From the NCBI RefSeq assembly GCF_001922985.1, contig NZ_MRUH01000007.1, forward strand, positions 96,339 through 160,338: a stretch of 64,000 nt of DNA, read 5' to 3'. The DNA comes from Teredinibacter waterburyi (lineage in GTDB: Bacteria > Pseudomonadota > Gammaproteobacteria > Pseudomonadales > Cellvibrionaceae). The translations under genes were made by a program, and so were the position numbers. The notes under the pieces are model-generated. The model was given only the letters and a program-made list of their open reading frames with translations. It did no database searches and had not been told where the DNA came from. Position 1 is the first letter of the stretch. Every line of letters starts with the position of its first letter. Shown here piece by piece: positions 8,448 through 17,594 of this stretch.

Positions 8448-9176
8448 ATGGCTAAAAATATGACTACCAACGCAGATGCTGAAACAGAAACCTACGACCT
8501 TGTATTCAAGGGCGAGTTGGTAAAGGGGGTGGAACTCGACCTTGCCAAACGCAATATTGGGCAGCTGTTCAAAATAGACGCGGCTAAGGTTGAAAAGCTT
8601 TTTTCTGGGTCGGCAACGGTATTGAAAAAGGGCTTGAATTTTGAAGCGGCAAGCCGTTATCGAGTAGCTATTAAAAAGGCGGGCGCACGAGTAGATCTAA
8701 AGCCCTGCGGGGCCGTGCCGCCGCGTGCAGCGGGAAAGGCGCAATTTGGCCCGGCGTCTGAGGCACAAGCAACTACCCCCACCGTTCCGTCTCAGGTAAA
8801 GCCTAGCGCTGAAACCATTGCCTCAGGGTTCAGTCTCGCACCAGCGGGTAGCGACCTATTAAGTCCTGCTGAAAAAATGCAGCAAGAACCCGTTGTGGTC
8901 GATACCTCGGCGATCTCTGTACGGGCTCAACAGGGCAATCTGTTAGATGAAGAGGAGTACCAACAAGTTGTTTCGCTGCCGCTCGATCTGGATGGCTATG
9001 ATTTGGCTGAAGTGGGTACCGATGTGCTGCGTCCCGAGGAGCGTGCACCAGATGTGCGCGCAGACGTTGATATTTCAGGGTTGAGTTTGGGGCCAGTGGG
9101 GGAGCGTTTGGCGCCCAAGAAAGCTGCACCGCCACCACCACCGGATGTGAGCGCTATTCACTTAGTGGGCGAATAA
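8448..9176 (+). CDS. Unknown protein with small N-terminal domain and degenerate C-terminal repeats
   Basis: This 242-residue protein has two parts. Residues ~14-85 form a compact domain (YDLVFKGELVKG... LFSGSATVLKKGL ... AGARVDLKP) that I recall as an N-terminal domain of assorted proteobacterial proteins of unknown function. The lysine-rich VLKKGL box is characteristic. From about residue 121 onward the chain is low-complexity and made of four to five degenerate repeats of 23-29 residues built around a G-x-D-L-L-x-P-E core (FSLAPAGSDLLSPAE, YDLAEVGTDVLRPEE, LSLGPVGERLAPKK), ending in a proline run. No signal peptide or membrane segment is seen. A 14-pair terminator follows at 9271. Function unknown. 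Confidence 0.75.
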   Translation: MAKNMTTNADAETETYDLVFKGELVKGVELDLAKRNIGQLFKIDAAKVEKLFSGSATVLKKGLNFEAASRYRVAIKKAGARVDLKPCGAVPPRAAGKAQFGPASEAQATTPTVPSQVKPSAETIASGFSLAPAGSDLLSPAEKMQQEPVVVDTSAISVRAQQGNLLDEEEYQQVVSLPLDLDGYDLAEVGTDVLRPEERAPDVRADVDISGLSLGPVGERLAPKKAAPPPPPDVSAIHLVGE

Positions 9177-9270
9177 GAGGGTTGGCGAATGATATCAGTA
9201 AGGTGTTCTGTGCGGGAGATGAACTATTTACGTAGTGTACCAATGGATGCGGCCGCTGAGGTTGCGAGTA

Positions 9271-9308
9271 ATGACGCGAGTGAGCTTAGGTCTCGCTCGC
9301 GTCATTTT
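9271..9308 (+). terminator. Rho-independent terminator after the 8448-9176 gene
   Basis: Arms 9271-9284 and 9292-9305 form a 14-pair stem with one G-U pair and a 7-base loop, followed by TTTT. It lies 95 bases past the stop codon of the upstream gene. The hairpin can also form on the minus strand downstream of ppa, but lacks a good T-run there. Confidence 0.8.
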
Positions 9309-9373
9309 AGTAGCGGTTATTCGTTCACAGATACTGCTTCGCGGATACTAGTGATAGTAGACGCTAGTGGCAG

Positions 9374-9922
9374 CTAAAAGCGTGGCTTTTCGGCTAGAGC
9401 GTTGAAGTTTTCAATTGACTGCTTAATTTCGGCACGAGCTTCTTCGGCATTGCCCCAGCCTTCAATTTTTACCCACTTACCTTCTTCCAAATCTTTGTAG
9501 TGCTCAAAGAAGTGAGCAATACGCTTAACCTTGATTGACGAAAGGTCTTCAATCGACTTCACGTCCTGGTAGAACTTGGTCACGCTATCAGACGGTACGG
9601 CGATAATTTTTGCATCTTCACCAGACTCGTCAGACATTTTTAAAACACCCACAGGGCGACACGAAATCACCGAACCAGGTACCAATTGACGGTTCATGTA
9701 GACCAATACGTCAGCGGGGTCGCCATCGCCACAAAGTGTGTGGGGGATGTAGCCGTAGTTACAGGGGTAATGCATAGCAGTACCGAGTACGCGATCCACA
9801 AATAGGGCGCCGGAATCTTTATCTACTTCGTACTTAATGGGGTCGCCGCCCATAGGGATTTCAATAATAACGTTAACTTCTTCTGGAGCGTTTTTACCGG
9901 TCGGTACTAGGTGAAGGCTCAT
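9374..9922 (-). CDS. ppa: Inorganic pyrophosphatase (soluble, family I)
   Basis: A 182-residue cytoplasmic pyrophosphatase that hydrolyses PPi to phosphate and drives biosynthetic reactions. The metal-binding signature is D66-G-D68-P-A-D71. Other conserved active-site residues are visible at E21, K30, R44 and Y56, one position offset from the E. coli enzyme. Length is typical of the hexameric bacterial type. It diverges from the membrane pyrophosphatase gene across 255 bases, so the cell has both a wasteful and an energy-conserving route for PPi. Confidence 0.97.
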   Translation of the reverse strand: MSLHLVPTGKNAPEEVNVIIEIPMGGDPIKYEVDKDSGALFVDRVLGTAMHYPCNYGYIPHTLCGDGDPADVLVYMNRQLVPGSVISCRPVGVLKMSDESGEDAKIIAVPSDSVTKFYQDVKSIEDLSSIKVKRIAHFFEHYKDLEEGKWVKIEGWGNAEEARAEIKQSIENFNALAEKPRF

Positions 9923-10177
9923 GTGTAAATCCTGTATTTAGATGAGTCGAGAAGGGTGAGAAAGGTTAAAAACCGCAGCGGATAAGCTATTAAATAGTCG
10001 GTCTCTGAAGGGCCGCGATTGTATCACAACCACCTCGCGGCACAATCGAGTCGGCCTGATTGTTTACCCTTTGATCAACCTGAACTAGACTCGCTTTAGT
10101 TGCAGTCGCACATTCTGTATACGGCAAGCAGTATCCCCGCCGTGCCCGAACATAATCGATAACAAACAGGGGGTCTC

Positions 10178-12190
10178 ATGGATTTCATTATTTTGCCGCC
10201 AATCATCGGTGGTCTTGGACTTGTTGTAGCTTTAATTATTTACCTTATGGTGATGCGCTTTCCCGCAGGCGAGGGAGCCGTGGCCGAAATCGCCGCTGAA
10301 ATTCAGCGTGGCGCGATGGTCTTTATGCGACGCGAGTACTCCGTTCTTGCGGCCTTTGTCGTCGTCGTTACTGTTCTTCTTATCCTTGGTTTCCGTTCAT
10401 GGCAGGTTCCATTTGCATTCGTGGCTGGCGCTTTGTGTTCTGCCGTGGCTGGCTATATTGGTATGTGGGCCGCGACCAAGGCCAATGTTCGCACTACGGT
10501 GGCGGCAAGTACCGGAGGCACTTCCGAAGCCCTGGGTGTAGCATTTTTTGGCGGATCGGTAATGGGCCTAACCGTTGCTTCAATGGGGTTACTTGGCTTA
10601 GGCAGTCTGTATCTTTTATTCGGTGCAGAGCATGCGGAACACATTCATGGTTTTGGTATGGGCGCCTCGACAGTAGCCTTGTTTTCCCGTGTTGGTGGTG
10701 GAATTTTCACAAAAAGTGCTGATGTTGGTGCTGATCTAGTCGGTAAAATCGAGGCCGGAATCCCCGAAGACGACCCGAGAAACCCCGGGGTTATTGCCGA
10801 CAACGTCGGCGATAACGTTGGTGATGTCGCCGGTATGGGCTCCGATATATTCGAGTCCTATTGTGGTGCCATGATCGCCACCATTGCGATTGCCTCAACC
10901 ATGGCTGTGGTGTTGGTCGATCAGCTGGCGGCAGCGCGCGCTCAGTTAATGTTTGCTCCCTTAGCGTTGGCGTCGGTGGGGTTACTCTGTTCGGTTGCTG
11001 GCATCATGATCGTTAAGGTGATGTCGGCCAAGTCGCCCGAAGTTGCGCTGCGGATTGGCACGGTGAGCGCAACCATTCTGTTTATTATCGCGGCACGTTT
11101 TCTACTTGCGGCCTTGGATATTCGTACGGCGGTTTGGCTGTGTGTTGTTGCCGGTGCCGTTGCCGGGATTGTTATTGGTTTGATAACGGAGTATTACACC
11201 GGTGGAGCGCCAGTTAGAAAAATTGCAAAAGATGGCGAGACCGGGCCCGCTACAGTGATGATTTCGGGGTTGGCGACCGGTATGGAGTCAGTGGTAATAC
11301 CGGTACTTTCAATCGCGGCGGTGATTTTGATTTCCAGCCTACTCTTGCCAGAAGGCGCTGGCGTTTACGGTGTCGGTATTGGTGCCGTGGGTATGCTCGC
11401 GACGGTCGGTATCACCATGGCGATTGATGCCTACGGCCCAGTCGCCGACAACGCCGGTGGTATAGCCGAAATGGCTGGCCTTGGCGAGGAAACACGCAAA
11501 ATTACCGACGGCCTAGATGAAGTTGGCAACACCACAGCAGCGATCGGTAAGGGTTTTGCGATCGGTGCCGCGGGTCTAGCCGCCTTGGCAATTATTGCGG
11601 CCTATATTGAAACCGTCGCATCGCACAACCCTGGATTCAGCTTGGAGATTAGTCATCCGCGTGTGCTGGTGGGCATGTTCTTGGGAGCGATTTTCCCCTT
11701 TTTGGTCAGCGCTATGACCATGCGTGCGGTTGGCGATGCAGCGTTCGACATGATCAAAGAGATTCGACGCCAGTTTAAAGAGATACCGGGTCTGCTTGAG
11801 GGTAACGCCAAGCCCGACACTGACCGCTGCGTTGATATCGCAACGCGCGCGGCGCTTAAGCGCATGGTGCCACCCGGGGTGTTGGCGGTGGCGGCACCGG
11901 TGGTGGTGGGTTTTAGCTTGGGCCCAGAAACTCTAGGCGGAATGCTAGGTGGAGCGCTAATTTGCTGTGTGCTAATGGCGTTGATGATGGCCAATGCCGG
12001 CGGCGCTTGGGACAACGCAAAAAAATATGTCGAAAAGGGCAACTTTGGCGGCAAGGGCTCAGCCGTTCACGCCGCTGTGGTAGTTGGCGATACGGTTGGC
12101 GACCCGTTTAAAGATACTTCTGGCCCGGCGATGAATATTCTTATTAATGTGATGGCAATTGTCAGCTTGGTGATTGCACCGCTGCTGTAG
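10178..12190 (+). CDS. hppA: Membrane-bound ion-pumping pyrophosphatase, K+-dependent type
   Basis: A 670-residue integral membrane protein with about 15-16 hydrophobic segments. It couples PPi hydrolysis to pumping H+ or Na+ across the inner membrane. The substrate/metal motif DNVGDNVGD is at residues 208-216, with EYYTGG and a second DNAGG-containing acidic motif further on. The ion-type determinant reads G-N-T-T-A-A-I-G-K at 450-458. Alanine (454) and glycine (457) at these sites mark the K+-dependent class, as opposed to Lys/Thr in the K+-independent class. Whether it moves Na+, H+ or both cannot be decided from sequence. A good GGGGG-type ribosome site precedes the ATG. Confidence 0.96.
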   Translation: MDFIILPPIIGGLGLVVALIIYLMVMRFPAGEGAVAEIAAEIQRGAMVFMRREYSVLAAFVVVVTVLLILGFRSWQVPFAFVAGALCSAVAGYIGMWAATKANVRTTVAASTGGTSEALGVAFFGGSVMGLTVASMGLLGLGSLYLLFGAEHAEHIHGFGMGASTVALFSRVGGGIFTKSADVGADLVGKIEAGIPEDDPRNPGVIADNVGDNVGDVAGMGSDIFESYCGAMIATIAIASTMAVVLVDQLAAARAQLMFAPLALASVGLLCSVAGIMIVKVMSAKSPEVALRIGTVSATILFIIAARFLLAALDIRTAVWLCVVAGAVAGIVIGLITEYYTGGAPVRKIAKDGETGPATVMISGLATGMESVVIPVLSIAAVILISSLLLPEGAGVYGVGIGAVGMLATVGITMAIDAYGPVADNAGGIAEMAGLGEETRKITDGLDEVGNTTAAIGKGFAIGAAGLAALAIIAAYIETVASHNPGFSLEISHPRVLVGMFLGAIFPFLVSAMTMRAVGDAAFDMIKEIRRQFKEIPGLLEGNAKPDTDRCVDIATRAALKRMVPPGVLAVAAPVVVGFSLGPETLGGMLGGALICCVLMALMMANAGGAWDNAKKYVEKGNFGGKGSAVHAAVVVGDTVGDPFKDTSGPAMNILINVMAIVSLVIAPLL

Positions 12191-12215
12191 TCGTTGAAAA
12201 ATATTTAGAGAACTC

Positions 12216-13427
12216 TTAAGACGTGCAGGTACTGCAGGCCACCATAATATAACGACCGGTATGGTCATTACGTAGCGGGCGCGGCTGTTGGTCGATGGCT
12301 GTCATGGAGTGGTAGAGCGCATTTTCACGGCGAATAGTTTTATGTTCGTGCTCAAACGGGTAGATCAATGCACCCATGCCGCCACTGGCGATAAAGGCTT
12401 CTGAATTCAGTAGCATATCGCTGGCGTGTAGCAGTTCATGTAGTAATGCGTCGGCTGGGGAAGCGACGCAGTGCTGAATCTTTTCATCGCAGCGGTCGTG
12501 AAATTTAAGTTTGGCGCCGGTGTTTGGATCGAAAAAAATCTTCGCACTCGCAACCTTTAAGCGCGTGCCGGTCACTTCTGTTTTAAATGTCGAAGCTTGG
12601 TAATGTAATTCCCACGGGGCGTCCTCAAGTGAATCGAGCAATGCGACGACCTTGGGGAACCGACTGTAATAGCGTGCGAGTTCTTGCACGCTGTCACGAA
12701 TATCTTCTGGGTCCTCTGGTGCTTGCCGAAAATGCTTCTTTAAATTTTTTAACAGACGGTTGCTTATGGCCCGCGCTTTTTTTGCCGAAGTGGAAATCTT
12801 AGCTTTATCGGTTGCGCTTGCTGCCCGCTCAAACCACAAGGCATCGGCTTTCTGATCTTGGTGATTTGCGGATTCAATTGGACCTAGAGTATCGATTAAA
12901 TCGAGTTGTTTACTCCAGCCGTGTTGCGCGCTGATATGTGTTTCCGCATCGTGTTTATCGGCATCTGCCAGTGTTGGTTCGGCGTTCATCGAAATTGTAA
13001 GCAATAAAATTGGCAGCCAAGACTTGCGTCGGTCGGCCGCAATGCGAGTAATTTCGCTGCGCCGTTCAGCTAGCAAGCGTATGCCCTGTTGTTTCGCGTA
13101 GGCAGTTAAGGTGCTGAAGCTGGTTGGGTCTTGTTCTGGCAGGTTGCGGGCGTGAACAATATGCGGTTCGCCGTTGATAACGCAGCTGTGAAACAAGTGT
13201 TGTTGATCCCTGACTCGCTGTTGCAACGGGTTTGACGAATCGAGACGAATATCGCCATCAAGCCGTTCGGCGGTGATACTAAATTGTGCCCCCGCGCGGT
13301 TTGTCCCACCGCTACTTGCGACAACACTATTGGTCTCGTGGATAGGTGTCGAAGCGTTGTTTGTGGCGTTACAGCTCTGCGACTTGGCTGTGAGGCGAGG
13401 TTTTTCCTGCATGACAATGACCTGCAA
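12216..13427 (-). CDS. Putative HExxH zinc metalloprotein, M91 (NleD)-like C-terminal domain
   Basis: A 403-residue protein whose C-terminal third carries a zinc-protease motif, H330-E-L-L-H334, in the context LLHELLHASD. A downstream glutamate-rich helix (RRENALYH, residues ~370-380) could supply the third ligand. The pattern resembles the M91/NleD effector family. A hydrophobic stretch at about residues 136-153 (WLPILLLTISMNAEPTLA) looks like a signal peptide or membrane anchor after a basic RRK. Either the true start lies further in, or the protein has a long N-terminal cytoplasmic part. The last residues form CSTC. No secretion genes lie nearby, so an effector role is not supported by context. 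Family placement is tentative. Confidence 0.65.
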   Translation of the reverse strand: MQVIVMQEKPRLTAKSQSCNATNNASTPIHETNSVVASSGGTNRAGAQFSITAERLDGDIRLDSSNPLQQRVRDQQHLFHSCVINGEPHIVHARNLPEQDPTSFSTLTAYAKQQGIRLLAERRSEITRIAADRRKSWLPILLLTISMNAEPTLADADKHDAETHISAQHGWSKQLDLIDTLGPIESANHQDQKADALWFERAASATDKAKISTSAKKARAISNRLLKNLKKHFRQAPEDPEDIRDSVQELARYYSRFPKVVALLDSLEDAPWELHYQASTFKTEVTGTRLKVASAKIFFDPNTGAKLKFHDRCDEKIQHCVASPADALLHELLHASDMLLNSEAFIASGGMGALIYPFEHEHKTIRRENALYHSMTAIDQQPRPLRNDHTGRYIMVACSTCTS

Positions 13428-13443
13428 TGGTTATTCTTGAAGC

Positions 13444-13473
13444 ATAGTCGCTAGTTAAATAGTCGCTAGTCAA
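13444..13473. repeat. 15-base tandem direct repeat upstream of the HExxH gene
   Basis: Two adjacent 15-base units (ATAGTCGCTAGTTAA and ATAGTCGCTAGTCAA) differ at one base. They start 17 bases upstream of the HExxH gene's start codon, inside its probable promoter or leader. Such a spacing could place a dimeric regulator on successive helix turns, but no regulator is identified. Confidence 0.7.
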
Positions 13474-13610
13474 AATACGTCAAGAACAAATCTTGCGGGG
13501 GCGGCGAGTTTTTGCGGCGGTAATTTGATTTCGTACTAACTATTCTAACTAGAAAATAACCATTAAATGGGATTGCTGAAAACAGGTTGTTGCAGGGCGT
13601 GAGTTACACC

Positions 13611-14894
13611 TTATAGAAAATATTCCAGCAAGCTGTTGAGAAACAGGCTGCCTTGCGGGCTGGGTTGGATCCGCGTAGTGCTTTGCTCCAATAGTCCCTT
13701 TGTTGTTAGCAAGTCTAATATCGGTTGCACCTGACTAAGTGCTAATCCGGTGCGCTGTTGAAAGAGTGCGCGTTCAACCCCTTGATTGAGGCGTAGTGCA
13801 TTCATCATAAATTCAAAAGGCAATTCTTGAATGGCGATAGCGTTCATCTGTGCGGTGTAGGGATTGTTCGCTAGTGCTGTGCTGCGCTGGGATTTATCGC
13901 TGCCGATAATGGCTCCAGTAGCTTTTGTTGCTGCGGTCAAATAGTGTTGAGGCAGGCGGGTTTTATTGAACCGAAAAATAGGACTGACTTGCTCGTTGTT
14001 TACCGTCTGGCGTGCAGTGCTGCCGGTCAAATCACTATCCAGAAGCGTAATCTTCCCGTGTGCACCGGCGCCGATCGCTAGATAATCGCCGAACCCCCAA
14101 TAATTTAAGTTGTGCCGCGCCTGTTGCCCTGAGCGCGCATAGGCCGAAATTTCATATTGTTGGTAGCCCGCTGCAGCGAGTAGGGTTTGGCCTTCTGTTT
14201 GGATCTGCCAAAGCTGTTCGTCTTCGGGGAGTTTTGGTGGGCGAGAGTAGAACTCGGTGTTAGTCTCAATGGTGAGCTGGTACCAAGACAGGTGCTCGGG
14301 TGCGAGTTCTAGCGCTTGCTGTAAGTCTTTCATTGCAGCGGTAGCCGTTTGCCCTGGTAAACCGTGCATCAAATCTAAATTGATATTGTTAAAACCGGCC
14401 TCACGCGCCATGGCAAACGCGCTGAAAACCTCGTCGGGGTTGTGAATCCGGCCTAAAGTTTTGAGTTGTTGGGCATCGAAGCTTTGCACACCCATGCTGA
14501 TGCGGGTGACGCCAGCATCGCGATAACCGCTAAAATTATCGTATTCGGCTGTGCCTGGGTTCGCTTCTAGGGTGATTTCCGCTTCGGCTTCGAGGCCAAC
14601 AATACGCTCTACTGACTGTAGGATTTTGGCAATAGCGCTGGCTGGAAATAGCGACGGGGTGCCGCCGCCGAAAAAAATCGAACTAATCTTACGGCCTTGG
14701 GCGAGGTAGGCGTCACTGCTCAAATCTTCAATAAGCGCGGCGGTATAGGCCTTCACCGGCAATTCACCTTGAGGCTGGTGTGAATTAAAGTCGCAATAGG
14801 GGCATTTACGCACGCACCAAGGAATATGAATGTAGAGTGCTAATGGTGGTAAGCAGCTAAGCTTAAGATGTGTTTGCTTTGAAATTACGGGCAT
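13611..14894 (-). CDS. hemW: HemW, radical SAM heme chaperone
   Basis: The 427-residue protein has the radical SAM cluster motif C27-x3-C31-x2-C34 followed by DF, and the SAM-binding GGGTPSLF segment. The family was once annotated as oxygen-independent coproporphyrinogen oxidase but lacks that enzyme's N-terminal substrate residues; HemW binds heme and delivers it to respiratory proteins. It is about 50 residues longer than E. coli HemW, with the extra length in the middle (around residues 285-355). HemW usually lies next to rdgB. Here an oppositely oriented outer-membrane gene separates them. Confidence 0.93.
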   Translation of the reverse strand: MPVISKQTHLKLSCLPPLALYIHIPWCVRKCPYCDFNSHQPQGELPVKAYTAALIEDLSSDAYLAQGRKISSIFFGGGTPSLFPASAIAKILQSVERIVGLEAEAEITLEANPGTAEYDNFSGYRDAGVTRISMGVQSFDAQQLKTLGRIHNPDEVFSAFAMAREAGFNNINLDLMHGLPGQTATAAMKDLQQALELAPEHLSWYQLTIETNTEFYSRPPKLPEDEQLWQIQTEGQTLLAAAGYQQYEISAYARSGQQARHNLNYWGFGDYLAIGAGAHGKITLLDSDLTGSTARQTVNNEQVSPIFRFNKTRLPQHYLTAATKATGAIIGSDKSQRSTALANNPYTAQMNAIAIQELPFEFMMNALRLNQGVERALFQQRTGLALSQVQPILDLLTTKGLLEQSTTRIQPSPQGSLFLNSLLEYFL

Positions 14895-15028
14895 GGCGGC
14901 GAAGCTTTTCTAAAGTGGAGGCTACTGTAGCTGTGAGATGTGTGCTGCGTCCAGTTATTACAAATTGAAACAACCCCGAGAGCGCCATATTTGAAACAAT
15001 AAGTGGCTGTTACTGAACGACTTATTAG

Positions 15029-15060
15029 TTAAGTGCGCATTACTTAAGTGTGCGCATTAC
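15029..15060. repeat. Tandem near-repeat in the hemW/TraF-like divergent promoter region
   Basis: TTAAGTGCGCATTAC (15029-15043) is followed directly by TTAAGTGTGCGCATTAC (15044-15060), the second copy carrying a two-base insertion. It ends 33 bases before the plus-strand start codon. It may be a duplicated operator or a replication slip. Confidence 0.65.
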
Positions 15061-15093
15061 GAATTGTCTATTAACAAAGCATGCGGAATTTCT

Positions 15094-16428
15094 ATGATTA
15101 AGATCGCTACCATTATCAACCGCCATAACGCCGAACAAAAAAGCGCGCTTGGCCGCAGCTCGATTTCCCAGTTCGTTGCCGTTGTCTTGCTGGGTTTAGT
15201 TGTAGCTGAGCCGGCGGCGGCGGTGAGCTATGGTATTTTTGATTCCCGTGGTTTAGCTATGGGTGGCGCTACGGTTGCTGCAAGTAAATATCATAGCGCG
15301 CAGTATTACAATCCGGCGCTACTTGCGCTCCACGATACCCACGAGAGCAAAAGTCGAGACGCCCGGTTTGTGTTCCCCGATTTGGTTTTACAGTACAGCA
15401 ACAACCTCGAAGAGGTTGCCGATGTGGTTGAAGCTGATATCGACACGACTATCGAGAATGCCGTGGTTGCCTTCAATGTGGATGCCAGCGTTGCCAATGC
15501 GACGGCTATTGCTAATGGCGCGCGCGAACTGCGCGACGCGCTTGGCGATCTAGGGAATCAGGATTATGTGGTCGACGGCTTTATCGGTATGTCGGTAAGT
15601 GAGCCCTCCAAGTTTCAGGGCGGCGGCTTTTTCTTTGGTGTTCGCACCCTTGGCGCTGGCTCATCGACTATTCCGCAAAGTGATCTCGATCTTATCGATC
15701 GTTATATTGATGCGCTCGATTTAATCGCTTCCGGTGGGGACCCAGCCGATTTACCGCCGGACTTGATCGACGCTAACGGAAATTTAATCGACCCCAACGA
15801 CAGAATTGAATCTAGCGGCCAAGCCGGCGGTTTAATCATGAGCGAGTGGGGCGTTGCCATGTCGAAGCGCTTTGATGTTTGGGGGCAGGGCCTAGCCGTG
15901 GGTGTTACGCCTAAGTTATTGCGTGTTGATGCCTATCGAGAAAATGTAACTTTTACCGATCGCGACGCCGATCTATCTGAATCTGAACTCACTCACCTGA
16001 CTGGCAATGCCGATATTGGTGTGGCCTTAGAGCTGTTCGAAAACTACCGTATCGGTTTGGCGGTAAAAGATATTATTAAAAAAGAATTTGATACCGCAAA
16101 TGACTTGCGTTTAAAACTTGCACCGCGGCCACGTATGGGTTTGGCCTATATGAATAGCTGGTTTACCTTTGGCGTTGATATGGATCTGGTTGAAAGTGAG
16201 CCCCTGGCGAACGAAGCGCCCACAAAAGAAATGGCGGTAGGCATGGAGGTTACGCCGCTTGCCGGTCTAGATCTGCGAGTTGGCTATCGCGAAGATATGG
16301 CGGGGGAACGAGCGCCGGTTACCTCCTACGGTGTGGAGTTGCGCGGTCGCTATCTAACCCTTGAGTTAGGCTATAGCGAGAGCGAAGAAATTCGTGGAGG
16401 TTCGATTCAGTTTGGCTTTATATTTTAA
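15094..16428 (+). CDS. TraF-like (PF13729 type) outer-membrane protein
   Basis: I take the ATG at 15094 with GGA upstream, giving 444 residues; an in-frame TTG at 15064 is a poorer choice. A signal peptide ends near AAA-V (about residue 43). The mature protein begins SYGIFDSRGLAMGGATVA... YYNPALLA, the start typical of FadL-like barrels and of the TraF_2 family found on chromosomes of marine gammaproteobacteria. It ends in alternating beta strands and a terminal phenylalanine (FGFIF), as expected for an outer-membrane barrel. Despite the family name there are no conjugation genes around. The role is unknown, perhaps hydrophobic-compound uptake. Confidence 0.75.
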   Translation: MIKIATIINRHNAEQKSALGRSSISQFVAVVLLGLVVAEPAAAVSYGIFDSRGLAMGGATVAASKYHSAQYYNPALLALHDTHESKSRDARFVFPDLVLQYSNNLEEVADVVEADIDTTIENAVVAFNVDASVANATAIANGARELRDALGDLGNQDYVVDGFIGMSVSEPSKFQGGGFFFGVRTLGAGSSTIPQSDLDLIDRYIDALDLIASGGDPADLPPDLIDANGNLIDPNDRIESSGQAGGLIMSEWGVAMSKRFDVWGQGLAVGVTPKLLRVDAYRENVTFTDRDADLSESELTHLTGNADIGVALELFENYRIGLAVKDIIKKEFDTANDLRLKLAPRPRMGLAYMNSWFTFGVDMDLVESEPLANEAPTKEMAVGMEVTPLAGLDLRVGYREDMAGERAPVTSYGVELRGRYLTLELGYSESEEIRGGSIQFGFIF

Positions 16429-16484
16429 TTTAGTGATCTCTATCGGTGGCGTGCCGAGCGTGTAACAACTGAGCTGAACCAGTG

Positions 16485-17102
16485 TTAGCCTAGCGCCGCT
16501 AATAACGCCTGCATCGCAATCGCACGATGACTAATGCTGTTTTTTAATGCCTTGCTAAGTTCTGCGGAGCTGCAGTCTTGCTCCGGAACATAAAACAGCG
16601 GGTCGTATCCGAAACCGTTTTGTCCGCGCGGCTCTTCCAAAATTATTCCTTCCCAGCTGCCTTGGCAAATTATCGGTGTCGGGTCTTCAGCGTGCTGCAT
16701 AAAAACCAACACACATTGATAGCGTGCGGTGCGTTCCGACCGAGGCAACCCCGTTAATCGCTCAAGAAGGTAAGCGTTGTTGCGAGTATCGTTAGGGCTT
16801 GTTTGCAGCGCTTGCGGTGCAACCCAGTCGCGAGCAAAGCGTGCCGAGTAAATACCTGGAGCACCATTGAGTGCGTCTACCTCGATACCCGAATCGTCGG
16901 CAATTGATGGCAGCCCAGTGTGGGTGCAGGCGTTACGGGCTTTCAAAATTGCGTTTTCGACAAAGGTTAGGCCGGTCTCGTCGGCTTCCGGTACGGCGAA
17001 GTTCGATTGCGGTTGAATATCGTAACCGCAATTGTTCAGCAATGTCTGAAATTCTTTTAGCTTACCTTGGTTGCCGCTGGCGAGAACAATTGTTTGGCTC
17101 AT
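16485..17102 (-). CDS. rdgB: dITP/XTP pyrophosphatase RdgB
   Basis: A 205-residue Ham1/RdgB enzyme that removes dITP, ITP and XTP from the nucleotide pool. Seen motifs: the N-terminal phosphate-binding SGNQGKLKEF, the catalytic ADDSGIEVDAL, PGIYSARFA, and the C-terminal SHRAIA. It is the last gene of the run metX-metW-DUF4426-rdgB on this strand, 15 bases after the DUF4426 gene, and probably co-transcribed with it. Confidence 0.96.
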   Translation of the reverse strand: MSQTIVLASGNQGKLKEFQTLLNNCGYDIQPQSNFAVPEADETGLTFVENAILKARNACTHTGLPSIADDSGIEVDALNGAPGIYSARFARDWVAPQALQTSPNDTRNNAYLLERLTGLPRSERTARYQCVLVFMQHAEDPTPIICQGSWEGIILEEPRGQNGFGYDPLFYVPEQDCSSAELSKALKNSISHRAIAMQALLAALG

Positions 17103-17117
17103 AGAGGTATTCTTTAA

Positions 17118-17591
17118 CTATTTTGATTGATACAGCTTTTGACTGAATGTTGTCGATAAGATGTCGCCGTTACTTCGCACTTTTGCGCTAATGTTGAAAT
17201 GCACCAATTCTTCGCCAGAAATCCGTATCGGAGCAATATAGTAGACCGTACTCTCTTCTTTTATCTCAATAAATTCGAGGCGTTTCTGCTGTTGCATCAA
17301 GTTTGTAACCGTGCCGGAAATGTCAGCTTCAACACCACCGTACTTACCGCTGTGAGAAATAGACACATTGATGAGTGTTTCGTATTCGCTACGTTTTATT
17401 TTGTAGACCGCGGCCACTTCGGGCAGTAAAAATGTACTGGGGAAAAGGCTGTAATGCAGATCGAAATTTTCGAACGAAGCACTACCTTGAATATTACTTT
17501 CAGCATGGGCTGAATTGGCGATTGCGAAAACAGTGCAAATGGCGAAAACGCAACCTAGGGCTAGGCGATGTGTTGTTATTAATAGTGACAT
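17118..17591 (-). CDS. DUF4426 periplasmic protein
   Basis: A 157-residue protein with a clear signal peptide (hydrophobic residues ~8-26, cleavage after SAHA). The mature domain (FENFDLHYSLFPSTFL...) matches the DUF4426 family, which in pseudomonads and relatives lies between metW and rdgB exactly as here. The fold appears beta-rich and immunoglobulin-like. The function is unknown; despite the tight operon position there is no evidence tying it to methionine synthesis. Confidence 0.85.
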   Translation of the reverse strand: MSLLITTHRLALGCVFAICTVFAIANSAHAESNIQGSASFENFDLHYSLFPSTFLLPEVAAVYKIKRSEYETLINVSISHSGKYGGVEADISGTVTNLMQQQKRLEFIEIKEESTVYYIAPIRISGEELVHFNISAKVRSNGDILSTTFSQKLYQSK

Positions 17592-17594
17592 AAT

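Noticed and set aside
9189..9377. 62-residue frame after the repeat protein
   Set aside because: It runs across the strong terminator at 9271-9308 and into the ppa stop region.
15094..16428. Evidence of a conjugative element from the TraF-like name
   Set aside because: No other transfer, relaxase or integrase genes; family is common on chromosomes as outer-membrane barrels.
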